A program made the translations under genes and the position numbers. Below are positions 35,721 to 49,173 of a stretch of 64,000 nucleotides of DNA, one piece after another. The DNA is from Diorhabda sublineata. Its lineage: Eukaryota > Arthropoda > Insecta > Coleoptera > Chrysomelidae. Numbering within the stretch: position 1 is the stretch's first letter; the number at the start of each line of letters is the position of its first letter. A model generated the notes under the pieces. It made no database searches and had not been told where the DNA came from. It saw only the letters and a list, made by a program, of their open reading frames with translations. The stretch lies in assembly GCF_026230105.1 (NCBI RefSeq), contig NC_079485.1:10238872-10302871 (forward strand). The letters run 5' to 3'.

Positions 35721-38700
35721 ATAAAGTTATCTCCAAATTATTTAATATGGGCCTGGCTATAGCACATAATAATTTTTAAATTTAATTCCCACAATTTTTT
35801 ATCACCTCTTGAACGGTTTACTTTATGAAATGAATGTATAATAATAATTTATTGACTACCACTAAAACGAAATACAAAGTTTTTTTTGTATGTTTCAACA
35901 ATAAAAACTTTAACGTGATAAAATAAATTAGTGGGTACTCCCGAACGGCTTTCCATGTTTGATATATTTGAGTAGAGATTTTGATTCATTAGTTGAAAAT
36001 CTTTTACGAGACATGATTCTTCTGTTGGGTTTCTAATTGTCTTCACTACTCGAGGAAGTCCGTTTTTATATTTTTCTGCTATTCCCAAAACCACTCATTT
36101 TTAACACTTAAAAACTCGAAACTGTGTTTAGCGGTACTTTAAACACATTCAGTAACCACAAGTAATACCGATTTTACTAAATATCAAAATATCGGTCTGA
36201 ATGTGGAATAAAATCGTTGGAAACATTGTATACCACAGATGACAGTTTTAGAAAACCTTCGTACTTGTACAATTGTGCAAACATCCCTATATTTCACTAC
36301 TGGATTAGTGTGATCGATATAAGTTTGTTGTATTTTTATAGTTGTGAGTGTACCAGTATATAATTGCATTATTTCGCAAAACTGTATTGTTGAATTTTTG
36401 AAAAAGCTCCTCGGTCACTAACTATAACGTAATTACAGTATACAAATTAATTATCTTGCACAACAAGTAAATAGTTCCAATATTTATTCATATCTTTTTA
36501 AAAGCAAATTGTTTTCTATTGAAATTTTCTCGTATTTAGACAAGAGATAACAACATATACAGTTTGTATGGTTATTAAAGCAAATTATTTATAACACTTT
36601 TTTTAAACAACGTTCAATAATTATGTCGCATCACATCATTTTTGTAGCTATAAAAGCAGTAAATAATTCACTTCTTTTGATTCGTTCAAGAAAAATCCTT
36701 ACTATAATAGCAATAAACAGCATTATTGAATCCTAAACTGCCTTTAAAATATTAAGAAATCCACAAATTATCATATTAAATATTAAAATAGTATTTATTT
36801 CAGTGAAATTTCAAAAATAAATTTGCTTTCTCATTAAATATACACCTAGAAAATTCATGTTTTCACACTTTACTCGCGCATTATACCATTAGTGGGACAA
36901 CCTGTGTGAAGTAACTACTACATTCATGAAGATCTTACGAAAACTGCGTGAGATGTTCTAAACATTATTTCCTGTTTATTAAGATTGTCGACCAAAGTCT
37001 ACCAACAAATAGATTATATACTATCCAAAATTTGAATTGCTCTATTTGAAGAAACGAAAATTGATAGTATTTCGCTGAAATGGTAAAATTTATGTACTTG
37101 TATGTACTCGTATGTAAATACTAATTCTGAATATTTCTAATTTAGTGAATAAGCTGTCATATATTATGTTTTTCCCTTTCTCACTTTAATTTAGCCTATT
37201 TATATCTGCTTAAACGAGCGAAGTAATTTACAAACTATAAATCAAAGCGAGTGACCGTGGAGCTGTGGGAAGAGAAGTTATGTCGCACAAACAGAAATAT
37301 GTTCTTTTATTAAGGACTTATGACAACAAATAACCCAATGTTTACAAATATCAAGAAGAAATATTTCGATAAATATGCATAGCAAGGATCTACCATTGTT
37401 ATGCAAACATTAATTACTCGTCTAAAATACTTCACAACCACTGTGAAAATAACCTTGCCAGCGTGATATCAAGATTTAATTATCCATACTCAACATAATC
37501 ATAACATATGTTTCAAAAGTATTTCATCAAATCATTCGAAATATTGTAAAAACAAGTTTATTTGATCTGTGTAAAGTTTCTCCAGATACGTGGTATTATC
37601 TACAATCGGTAATTATATGCTTGACGAGCATGCATGACTATTGTGACATACAGGACGACTCCCTGAATATATCCAATAATCGGGTGTACGTCTGTCTCAA
37701 ACACTTCTTATAATCGTAGCTTCTCTCGAACTTAAAAAGTTTAGGGAGGGATGAGGAGTATATGTAATAATATTGCTCTAACGTTAGCGGCAATATTCTT
37801 GGATGAAGATTTTTGAAACTGAGACTGCAAGCTGAATTATGATTTCTGTAGTAGTAGACCAGAAGAAAATATGAGACAATTTATATGAAAACACTATTTT
37901 GAATTTTTTTCGACACTGCACACTTCATAACCACTAAACACCGGGATGAATGAACGAGCGTGATTGGATTTGAACTGTGAATATCGTTCATCCCTATCGA
38001 TTTGACTACTTTTGTTAGTTCGTAATTGTTGGTTAAACTATACTTTCCTGATTTGTGAACGGACTGTCATAAAATTTGGAAAGCGGTCGAGTTAGAACGG
38101 ATTGGTGTTTATTTTTTATTTATAATTGCTTCTACTAAGTTGTCTAAAACATCTAGCATGCGAAACATTGTTTTGGAAAATATTGACCCAATGACAATTA
38201 GAAAATATTTTTATATAGAAAAATTATTCTTTCTAGATCACTGTATGCTGAATTAGGAAAGTATTATACTTAAGCAATAAATTCTGATATTATACAAGGA
38301 TTTTCGAAAACAGAGTATTTTTTAAAAATTATATAGTTAATTTCAATATAGTATTGATCCAATTTTAAGGAAAAATATAAGACAAAAAACGTAAATCTTC
38401 AACTTTCTAAAAACTTAGTAGATTCATAGGCTGTTCATAATTGTGATGTCCCTTTTCAATACGCACCATGTCCAGAAAGTTAATTTTTGTATGTATTCCT
38501 TTGAATATAAGTACAGAAACCGAATTACTTATCAACATGAGTAGCTAGGTCAAACCAATACTTAGATATTATCAGTTAATATCCTACTCTTTATTTCTAC
38601 TGTAATTGGCTTATTTGAGTACCTCTTCATTTTATATATTATCAATGTTTTTAAGGTGATCGTCACTTTGGAGAAATAATAATTTTTTGGTGTATTCAGA

Positions 38701-39936
38701 TTAATTTCTAACGCATTAGTTTCATGAATTATATCTAAATAAACACTCAATACTTTTTAATAAAATTTAAAACAGTAACATAGCTAAGATATGTAAGTGT
38801 ATAACAAAATAAACCCAAACATTGCTCTCTCCAAAAATTGATGGTGAGAGTAGACGTATCCGACTTTTTAAGAAATTAGACAGTTTCGGAAGGAAACTGA
38901 TTTCTATTTAGTGGATAAATAGTGAGCTTAGGACAAGAATCTGATTTTTAAAGCGGTAAACGGAATTATTCATTTTTGAGGGAAATAAACGTGACATTTA
39001 ACATTATTACTGATACAGTGTTGAATACTCGGTGAAAAATATCCATCTAATTTATAAGTAATTTCTTAATATTAGAGCAACACTTTTATAATAACGATGT
39101 CAGTGTTCTCTTTTAATAAGTACCAGGAATAAAAATGTGACTTATACAACTTCTAAAAAACTGAGTTTCAGAAATATACGTTTCAAATTAAATGTTAAGA
39201 TGTACCATAACTTTTATGAAATATATTTTTTTATCAACTATCAACAAAAAAGGACTTAGAAAAGTTAGAATCTAACACTCAATCCAAGCAATACTCATAT
39301 AAATTTTAAGTGGTATATTGATTAAAATGTTAAGAGCAACGAATCAATTTGAATATAGTATATCAACGTGTATGATTCTAATAGCAACTAAGTTCACAAC
39401 CATTTTTTATTTACATTGTAACGAAAACTTTTATCAAAAAATAGCTAATAATCTAAGCCCAAGTGATATCATTCTCCATTGATGAATATTGTATAATTTT
39501 TCTGTTGTTTTGTTGAAGTTGCGTATCACAAATATAGGCAAATTGTAAAAGTTAAATGTCATGAGGTTTTCGATATATTTTGGTATGTCCTCAAACATTT
39601 AGACGCATATTAGAGGTAAAGATTGTATTAAAAAGCTGTGAATAAAATTAGACTCATGTATGGAGGAGATGTTCTTCAAATGATTAGAAAAGTTGATAAT
39701 GTTAAAAAAATCTGTACCGTAAAGACTGATACAATTCGTTTGCCAACTTTCCGATAGTTTATTTAAATATTACCATTTTATTTACAATATACAATGGTTA
39801 CAATATTTTTGCATTGATCCAAAAAGATTCGATTTCTTTCAGTCGCCTGATTTTGGTTGATATGAAATTTATATCTTCGAGATTATTAGCTATTACAACT
39901 AAGTTGGAATTTTTGAAACTATTGGTGATATTCATA
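35721..39936. other. AT-rich intergenic DNA
   Basis: I saw no supported gene, RNA or paired repeat. An 81-codon minus-strand frame at 35849-36094 has no recognisable domain. Confidence 0.35.
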
Positions 39937-40102
39937 CTGAACACACTGTTTACACCACCTTCACACCAACGCTCACACACTCACTGTCTAGTTCTCCTTC
40001 AGTCTCTGAACTCTGAATGAAGGAAACGATAACTTCATCGGTCATTGAAACGCACGTCAGGCAGAGTAATTGTCAGTGTTGGTGTAGTGGTCGTGTGTTC
40101 AG
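39937..40102. repeat. 166-bp inverted-repeat element
   Basis: Arms at 39937-39970 and 40078-40102 are imperfect inverted repeats. CTGAACACAC pairs with GTGTGTTCAG at the ends, and ACACCAAC pairs with GTTGGTGT inside. The element is GC-rich compared with its surroundings and contains the hammerhead-like sequence below. It could be a small non-autonomous retroelement or the end of a Penelope-like element. Confidence 0.6.
40004..40066 (+). ncRNA. Candidate type I hammerhead ribozyme
   Basis: In order on the plus strand: CTCTG (40004-40008), CTGAATGA (40013-40020; canonical CTGATGA plus one inserted A), a CGAT-AACTTC-ATCG hairpin (40027-40040) as possible stem II, GAAAC with a very short stem III and GTC (40047-40058), and CAGAG (40062-40066), which pairs with CTCTG as stem I. 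Hammerheads with this minimal stem III are known in Penelope-like elements and small retroelements. The extra core base and a competing TGAAG/CTTCA hairpin weaken the call. Confidence 0.45.
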
Positions 40103-41359
40103 CTATTACAAATTTTATTCAACTCTATTTTATATTGTCTTTCTATATATATATGCCTTTTACACAATTATAAGACAAAGTTTCAATATTTTTGAATATC
40201 AAATGAAGCTGAGTATACTGTTTTAAAAAATATAAAAGATATTATAAATAAGACGATGTTATTAACTACAGCCTTTACCAAATTTAAAAAATAGTATGAA
40301 ATTGAAAAAATATACAGAAAACCTATCGTTACATCTCATTTGGATCTAGCTAATAAAAAAATTATACCAATAAACCACTGGTTTTCGCATTTTTCGTGTA
40401 CTGACACTGCCAACATTTTAAAGACTTTCAAAACAATTGTTTATTATCTAGTATTCCAAACTTTACCAGATGAAAGGTTGATCCTATAATAATAAGAAAC
40501 TATAATTCGTATTTATTCATAAATTGACACACTCATTCGGTTATCTATTGTATCATCTCAAATCCTGATCCACAGGATGGAAAAGGAACTCCTAAATAGA
40601 ATTAATACTAGAAATGTTGACATCTTGAGACCGATAAGTCTTTCGACAAAATATCTTGCAGGCTAAGAGCTAGAGAAGCGGACAGAAGAAGAATTGCGCT
40701 GTTGAAAAATTTAATAACGCAGTTTAACCAGTTAACAACTCACCTGTTCGGTAATGTTGCCAAAGTTCGAACGGCCAAAATCCGCCTATTAAATGAGAAT
40801 AAGACACAAAAATTCTTGGTTCATCTGAATAATTGATTACGGTAATAATTTTACATAAATGTAACTTTTCATTCAATAATTACCCCACAAATACTCCCAA
40901 AAAAAATGATGTATTAGAAAAGAACAGTAAATTTGGGAAAAGAAACTTTGTGTTTTAAATTCAATGTTTCATCGATTATGGCTTCTTATAGAGAAAAATT
41001 ATCTAAATAATATAATTTTATAATGGTTCTAATAAAAACGGGTGAATCATAGAAGATATAAACATTAGACCCAATTTATAATACTAAATTGAAAATATAT
41101 GCCCAATACAAATCACGAAATGTATTTTTTCAAATTTTAAAAATAAAACAACTTTTAATTAGCCTCCATTGCCATTTATATATTTTGTAAAGTCTTATAA
41201 TACCAATCTCAATAGTCACCACTTGACTAAAAATTTGAAAAACTTCAACGGTCTAATTACGTGTCTAATTCGTTGGTACCTACTCATTGTAGTATCAAGG
41301 ATTTTACAAACAATCAAAAAGTTACATTTTAAATTTGTGGTCTAATATCATCTACATGT
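40103..41359. other. Intergenic DNA
   Basis: Mostly unrecognised. A stretch near 40660-40830 reads READRRRIALLKNLI and onward without stops for about 55 codons, but I cannot place it in a family. Confidence 0.3.
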
Positions 41360-42790
41360 ACCATGGGTAAAGTTCTTGAGAAGATAATTAACAAAAGACT
41401 TCTATAGCATCTGGAATCAGAAAAATTAATAATACCCGAACAGTGTGGCTTCCGGAAAAATCGGTCATACACGAGGTTTTTACAATAAAATAACACTGCA
41501 TCAGAATATTTTTTGATATTCGTAAAGCATACGATACAGTCTGGAAATACTCAATAATTAAAACACTCTACAACTGGTCTATACGAGGCAACAAATTGAA
41601 ATACATCTCTAACTTCCTAGAACATCGCCAGTATCAAGTGCGAGTAGATGGAATATACTCCCAGTTGAAGACACAAGAAAATGGTATACTACAAGTGTCG
41701 AATCTCAGTACAACATTATTTCTCATAACGATAAATTCGATTATTGCAAACTGTAAATCACCAGTAAAATGCAGATTATAAGCAGTAATTTATTGCGGAG
41801 GAAAAAATATGACAACAACGCATAAGAGCATTGAACCAACAATAGCCACAATAGACCATTGGTCAAAAACAAGTGGGTGGCGATTCAATACATCGAAAAC
41901 AAAAGTGATATGTTTCTCAAGAAGAACTCAACTCCAGCCCTAAACTTTATGTTTATGAAGAAAAGTTAGAATATGTCAAAGAAGTAAACACCTAGGAAGG
42001 ATACTTGATCAAAAATTAACATGGGAAACACATATTCTAACATTGCAGAAAAAATTCCAGCCTGCAATTAACCTACTAAGGTCACTAGCACTCAAAAACT
42101 GGGGTGCAGACTACTCAAGTTTACTACATATATACAAATCATTGATAAAATCCAAACTTGACTACGAAGTAATCGTATACAACTCTGCTAGAAAAACTGT
42201 TCTACAGTCACTGGAAGTTATTCAGAATACAGCACTCCGCGTTTCTTTGGGTGCCCATCGTACAAGTCCCATACAAAGTTTAATCAAAGAAACTGGGGAG
42301 CTACCACTTTCTTACCGAAGACAATATCTGAGCATCTCGTACGGTCACTGTATTATCAAATACTAGAAATCCTTCTCAACCTTCTCAACCAACTCAACTA
42401 CTCCTCCTTTTTATCACATATATCTATCCAATATGAATCTGCAACTTCCAAATATCTATGATATATCATCAATAAATGCTAACCCCCCCCCCCCCCCCAT
42501 GGGCAATACCCCTCCCTACAACAAACGTAATAAAACAAGGATTCCTAAAAACCTTGAGTAAATATGACAACTTTTATAAAGTATACACAGATGCTTTAAA
42601 AAATTAGAATGAAGCAGAAGCCGCTTTCTACTCCGAAAACCTGTCGAAATCCTTTATACTGTTTGCCGTTCTAGAAGCACTCGAGGAATTTCAGAAAATT
42701 GGATTCAAGAATATCCTCATAATAACAGATTCTCAAAGTTCACTAACGGCAATCTATGAACTACCTGAAAGACTGCAAACTAAATAGTAA
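41360..42790 (+). mobile_element. LINE relic with RT and RNase H domains
   Basis: Plus-strand ORF2 remnants. GKVLEKIINKRLL, near 41364, and PEQCGFRKNRSYT near 41438 form RT block 1-2. FDIRKAYDTVW near 41512 carries the block A Asp. KYISNFLEHRQYQVRVDG near 41599 follows. The YADD block is lost to stops near 41775. Next come GWRFNTSKTKVICFS near 41878 and LTWETHILTLQKKFQPAINLLRSL at 42017-42090. A final part at about 42575-42790 has YKVYTDA and ILIITDSQSSLTAIYE, fitting an RNase H domain, which is typical of I/LOA-group LINEs. A C16 run interrupts it at 42483. Confidence 0.75.
42483..42498. repeat. Poly-C tract
   Basis: Sixteen consecutive C residues within a dead LINE. Homopolymer length is likely to be unreliable in assemblies. 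Confidence 0.95.
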
Positions 42791-45700
42791 GATTTTTACA
42801 GAGTAATAACACTTGAAATAAATTACGTGGAGGTAAACTTTTGGTGAGCTGTATATATTTTTGATTCATATCATGCAAACATATTGTTCACGTTTTTAAA
42901 TTGATTATTATTCTATATTATTTGCATATATATTATTTAATAAAATTTAATAAACTCCTGGTCGTTTCTTGGATGGACAGTATAATTCGCTTCTAATATT
43001 AATGAATATGAATATAACAAATATTTAGTAATATAAATATAGTGAGAGAAATTGTGAGAAAAAAAATCCCTGGAACTGCAATTGTACTTAAATAGGTTCC
43101 AAAATATACCTATCGATTGAATACATCTTAATTATGTAGAAAAGTATCGCAGAAAAGGATACTATGCTTTAAGTTGAAACTGCTGAACTGTTTCTTGTTT
43201 TTATCCCTAATTTTGGAGATGCAATTTTTTTCAATTTTCAAAGTTTAACACTGCAACTATTTGTACTTACATTCTAGTGTTTACTACCTTAGAATATGCG
43301 GAACAATTCGTGTACAATGCCGGAAAACCTTTCATATTTCTATTTTTTAGAACAGTAACCAAGCTAAGTTGAAATAGTTATCTGGCCGTTAGATACCAGT
43401 ACCAGTAATATATTGTCCTAATATATAAATGTTTAATAAATGTCTGTGTGTAGCTTCTAGAAGCAGCAGTCAATGTGCCTTGTGTATTAAAAAACTTTTC
43501 GCCTTATTTTTATTTTCTCAGATCTTACAAAATTTCAGAATCACTTTCACTTAAAAATTAAGCAATTCAAATCAGATTTAACTTTATTTAATTTTCGTAT
43601 AGCCAAAGAAATTTCAAATTTTCATATGATATTTTCATAGAAGTCGTCGTAATAATATACCTACATGTATTATGTAAACTGAAAATAGTGGACTGTATTG
43701 TTTTCACATGAAAGCGTACCTATATATGAAAATTAAATATATTCTAAATAGTAACAAATGTATTTATTCATCTGAATATCTAAATCTTTGAAAACTAGAG
43801 TTAATTGTTGATCTAAATTTGTACTTATCTTGACTGAATCTAAAACATGTAGTTTTTTGCATTTAAGCAAGCTTTGAACTATTTCAAGATTTGCTCAGAT
43901 TTTAATTATAACAATTTATACATGAGCGGGTCAATAACAAAATGAAAAACAGCTTTTGCGCAAAAAATTCTCTTTCGAGCTCTTTGTCTGTTTCTGAAAA
44001 AAATAATATTTATCAAGGTCATCAAAATGTGTGATATCATCTACATAGCCTGCAAAGTTCTGTTTAAACAGTCAATTTTAAGCAAATGCGAAACCCATCT
44101 TCAATACACCCAGCCATGTAATATGTCATGGCTTCCACAACCTCTCACATTTTCAATCTCCGATCGGTCAATTTGTTTCAGGTATAGAGACACCAAGTGA
44201 TATATCTAGACTAGAGCGTTCAGTATCTTCCCTGCTTGACCGACCATAATTATATTCAATAAACTAAGTACTTTATCACTATTAAAATTGATGCTGCAGA
44301 TTTCCCATAGTATTTATCATGCTTAGCTTTGAGTGATGGTTTTTGCCGCAACAAATAACGTTTAATAAGTTTACGAATTTCACTTTTTCTAGCTTGTTCA
44401 AAATTTTGGCAGGAATTAAATGAGTGATATTTGTTGACTGATGCAGTGTTGTCCTTTCAGTTCAGAGGCAGTAAAGTCGCGTACTTATTGACCCGCCCTA
44501 ATATAAAAAATAGTTTTCTCAAAATATCGAATTTAAACTTGTCCATCGTTTAAAGGGCTCTTAAAAGTAAAGTCTAAGCAAATAAAATCGTAAATGACAT
44601 AGATAGTTAACATTTTAGGCAGTTATATCTATAAATGATGAGTTATTTCACAGAAACTGGTCGAAAATTTTTTTTTGATAATGATTTTTCTAGCTAATAC
44701 AACTTATAAGTAAGAATTATCCTAATAGAATGATAATCTAATTTTGTTAGATGAATATGTAATTAATAAATTTTCATAGTTGTACTTTGAACAATCCCAT
44801 GCATCAGTAAATTAGTAAAATCAGTAAAAAGCAATTGAGTGCTGAGAGAGTTTAAATTTGCATTCTATATTAATGTAATATTTTTTTAATATGTAAAGCC
44901 CTACAAACACGGCGTTAATTCCAATATTTATTAATTCCAAATTAGTAGAACAAATGAAGTCATGCGTCTTATAGCGGTTCCTTACTCTACATTTCCTTGG
45001 AAAAGGAGAATTCAACACATTCAGTAACTTAAAATCGAACATTTATTTATTACACACTTAATAGTCACCCAACTACAGACACTATTTTATTTAAAAATTT
45101 TCTTTGAATCTAGTCTCTAGTAAAAAAATACAGAAATATATTTTTGAACGATTTGTATCATAAGAACCTAAAATTTAATTTTTGATATATGTATTTATAT
45201 GGGAAAAATTTACCTTTTCAGGCCCTATTATCTGTAGATAAGTTTAAATTTGAACTACTTAAACGAAAGGTATATATTACATATGTATTTTATTAGTGAA
45301 TAAAAATTCTTAAAAGTATATCTGGAAAAAAATATGGAACTAAAGTGTTTTAACGGGTCAATATTACATTGGACCAAACTATTTCTATTGTACCCTTAAT
45401 ATGCGGCCTTAAAATAAAATTTACAGACGCTCAAATCTATACAACTTATTTTTATGGCCTTAAAATATATTCTATGTGGTGAATTAGTAGATAAATAAAT
45501 TTTTAATATATTTCTTCTTATAATAAAATTTTATTTGTAAATTACCAAAAATTTTGATATAAACGATGAAATAAGTAATGTATAAAAAGTGACTTAGTTC
45601 ATCGAACAAAAAAAAATTATTATGTCAAGACACCAGATGCAGTAACGTGAAGTTATTATTCGAGTAATATAGTACAGTTCTGTTCTTTGAATATATTTAC

Positions 45701-48700
45701 TTTCGTTAAGGGATCTTCACCAAAACCTAGACGTCACAATGACTTTCTAAAACACACATAATTAAGAGCATAGTCTGTTTTACGGATAACAATATTTTGA
45801 TTCATAAGGAATCTAAATCTGGAACATGAAGGATGAAATGTAAATTGCAACAAAATTTTGAAATCATTCATATAGGCCGAGAAATGAAAGTAAAAAAGAA
45901 AAAACTATTATTATGAAACATTTCAAACACGTGAAATGAGCTGAGTAACCTTAAAATTGTTTAAATTCGTAATTTTTTTAAAAGGGAAGTGTTCCTGATT
46001 ATAAAAGATTAGATTAATGAACGGACCGCCACTATCTTTTTCAAAACTTACTGAATATCTACGTTTTTTGTTTGATTCTTTTCTGGCGCGTCACAGATCC
46101 TTCTTTATTGTTCTAAAATAACATTCTTTGAATATTTTTCTAAATTAATGTATTGATCCTTTTTGCTTTTTATTATTTCTTATAATAGTGCAGGGCATAG
46201 TGGCGCTAAATAGATTTGAAAAATGTTGTTTTTTATATGTTTTATTCAGAGTATAACAATATGCTTCCTTCACACATACACTTTGACACGATTAACCTTG
46301 ATCGTCATTGCCCGTCAGCGCATGAACTATGATCGTTCTTCCTCGTTAGTTCCAATCTTTTGACTGTTATAACTCACTGAGTAAAACTCAGTGACTATGA
46401 TGATCTCTCTCGCCTAAATGATAGTACAGTTGAAAACTACTTGTAATAATCAAACGGTTCCGGTGGTAATCTGAATTTGGCAAAAAATTGGACTCGTTTT
46501 TCCCCGTTGCTCTTCATATGTATAGGAACAAACAGATTACCACACGCTAGAATACTTCATTATTAGGAGCAACCGAATAATAAATCAAAAGCATAAATAA
46601 TCTAATAATATTCCGTAAATTTGATTTGCTTCTGGAAATTCTGATTATCAATAAAATTGTATTTAGGTCAGTGGATGAATCTTAATCAAATATAATAAAT
46701 AAATATAATAAAAATATAATAAAAAAATAATAAAATTTTTGGTAAAATGCAAAAAACTAACAAATACTTTCGTTTCATATTCTAGGCCAGGTTTCAGATG
46801 GAACAAAAATATATGTAAATGCTATTTTCAATTTACTTCGTTTTTGTCCCATCCAATTAAAAACAAGTGTCTAGTGATAAATCGAAGAGAACCAAACTAA
46901 TATGAATAATATATTCAAACCGAATTGTTGACTTTATTAAATAGGTATATGTATATTTTGTGATCTAAATTGTCTACTCAATGCATATGTAGAAATCTTA
47001 TTTGTTGTCCAATAAAACTTTAACCATACTCGTTACGTTAATGTGAGAAAACACATCTATGGTGTGTTAAAATAACCATGTAAGTGTCAATGTCCATAAC
47101 AGCCGTTAAGGCATCTTATTTGTTAAAATGACTAGTTATTTATAACTGTTATTAGTTAATGTATAATTCTATATGCATGTGATGTAATATTGATGTTGAT
47201 TAAATATTATACTGTAACTATTGTTATTAATAGTAAAATATCCCAACCCGTAATCAAAAAAGTTTTAAATCGACATAAAAAAGTCAGCAGTGCTCATTAA
47301 ATGAAATATTCAACATATAAAGTATATTCAAGGGTGATAATCGAGAGAGAAGGCCAATATTAGTTACAATAAATGTATTAATAAGAAAAAACTGGAGCAA
47401 TTAAATACAGAAAATATGAAAATCTCAATAATAAAAATATTTAGTAACCCTCTAATCTTATTTTCAACAGTACAGAAGACAGCATACGTAAACTACAAGA
47501 AATGAGAATATACCAAAACCAATTTCTTGCAAAACATAACAAATTTATAAAATTCAAACGAAATTCAATATAACCACCAATCAAAAGATGATATCTTATG
47601 GAAAAACCCTGTATTCAGAAGGGATGGGATAGTGGTAACACATAAATATTGATTGTAATGTCTTATAGTCACTCCCAAATATGAGCTCCATAATTAAAAG
47701 CGTTTGGCAGATATTAAAACATTCTCGCTAACTCCCTAAAAGGATTTGATCTCCATTATAATTCAGATTATAAAAAATGTGTATATAAAGCCCTTACTTA
47801 TGAACGTTCTATCCGCTCTAGAATAGGACATAATTCTGTACCAAATTTTATCTAGGAGCAGTTAATATAACGAGTAAATATTTTTCACAATACCTAACCT
47901 TAGCATGGTGTGTATCCGAACAAATTTAAATATCTTGTCTTTACAAGATAACAAATATCACCATGAAAAAACTCCTTATATTCTGCAAAATTAAACTCCC
48001 AAAAAGTTTAATGCATTACTTATCCATCCAAAAAAGTAACTGTAATTGGAAGTAATGTGAGAAAAACAATTGATTTTGTACAGAAAATCTTGAACTAGAT
48101 TTTTATGTTATACACATCCATTGAATTCCTCTAGTTTCATATTATATAATAAAAAACTTTTTGGCACTAATTTTCATGAACCTTTTTCTATTTGGGCGTA
48201 CTCAAGATCAGGTAAATATTCCATTACCTGAACATTTTATTACACTGAATACACTATCTGGTCCTTTTTCAGGATGTTAAAGGAATGCTTGAAAAATCAG
48301 ACAGTGTTAATGCGAATGTTGGTGTAGTAGTTCTAAACAAAGTATTCAAAATTGAAGGTGCCAGAAATTTAATTTTACATTCCAAATTAAATTGATTTTG
48401 AGCTCTGGCGTGATAATAACAAAATTTTAGCAACTTTAGAATCACTATAGAGAGTAGCTGGTTGACAAATTACGAAAATTGAATTTATTTCAAATTAGGT
48501 AGGAAACAAAGTATTAATACAACACTTTTTAAGAAATATTAATAAATAGGTTGAAGTAAAACACTCAAACAACTATAATTCTTTAATAAAATAAAAATAT
48601 AATTTTTAGTTACTGTAAAAAGTGGTACATATTTTATAAATAAAGTTACATAAATATGTTTATTACAATATACATTTAATGAATTATTATAAATTAAAAA

Positions 48701-48769
48701 TATTTGATTTGACTTATAATTTAAATTATAAAACTATCCGTATAAAAATGTAATATTATACAGGGTGTT
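42791..48769. other. Long AT-rich intergenic region
   Basis: I found no supported gene. Small structures only: GCGGGTCAATAA at 43928 and its reverse complement at 44490-44501 (a possible short inverted-repeat pair 575 bp apart), and a perfect hairpin TCACTGAGT-AAA-ACTCAGTGA at 46374-46394. A frame at 44821-45042 has no recognisable motif. Confidence 0.4.
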
Positions 48770-49144
48770 TCATCAGAAATGGACATAAAGATAAACCAAT
48801 TTGATGTTTCCAAATATCCTATATTCAATACATCTTCTACACTTTGTGACTGATATATACTAAATTTAGCAAAGTTCATTTTAACTTCCGAATTACCCTA
48901 TATATTATTTCAAAATTGGACACAATAAAAAGAAAAAAAACATTTTAAAATTGCTCTTCCTAATAACACGATTCTGTAAATTATTTTTGCACAAACAATC
49001 TTCTGCCCTTCTTAATAAAACACCCAAAAAGTAACCATTTGAGAAGAGAAACTTCTTAAATGAGATCAAGTCATTTTGAATAAGAGACTAGTCAAATATA
49101 AAGAGAAATATTCCATATATACATCAAATACTAATAATAGAAGC
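48770..49144. other. Region with transposon-end-like motif, TAF7 downstream
   Basis: Begins with ACAGGGTGTTTCATC at about 48770, which looks like one end of a Tc1/mariner-type element or MITE. I found no matching opposite end. The rest is AT-rich DNA between this and the TAF7 polyadenylation site. Confidence 0.3.
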
Positions 49145-49150
49145 TTTATT
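49145..49150 (-). other. TAF7 polyadenylation signal (AATAAA)
   Basis: Minus-strand AATAAA 23 nt past the TAF7 stop codon. Its position suggests a very short 3' untranslated region. Confidence 0.5.
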
Positions 49151-49173
49151 ATTGAGATGTACAACCCGAATGT

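Noticed and set aside
35849..36094. 81-codon minus-strand frame
   Set aside because: No family resemblance and no flanking splice or element evidence.
40660..40830. Stretch reading READRRRIALLKNLI without stops
   Set aside because: Could belong to a retroelement, but I cannot match it to a known domain and it lacks start and end signals.
43928..44501. GCGGGTCAATAA inverted pair that could bound a 575-bp MITE
   Set aside because: Only 12 bp match, the sequences diverge at once inside, and no target duplication is visible.
46374..46394. Perfect 9-bp hairpin TCACTGAGT-AAA-ACTCAGTGA
   Set aside because: Isolated, with no T-run or neighbouring gene. It is probably chance or a small repeat remnant.
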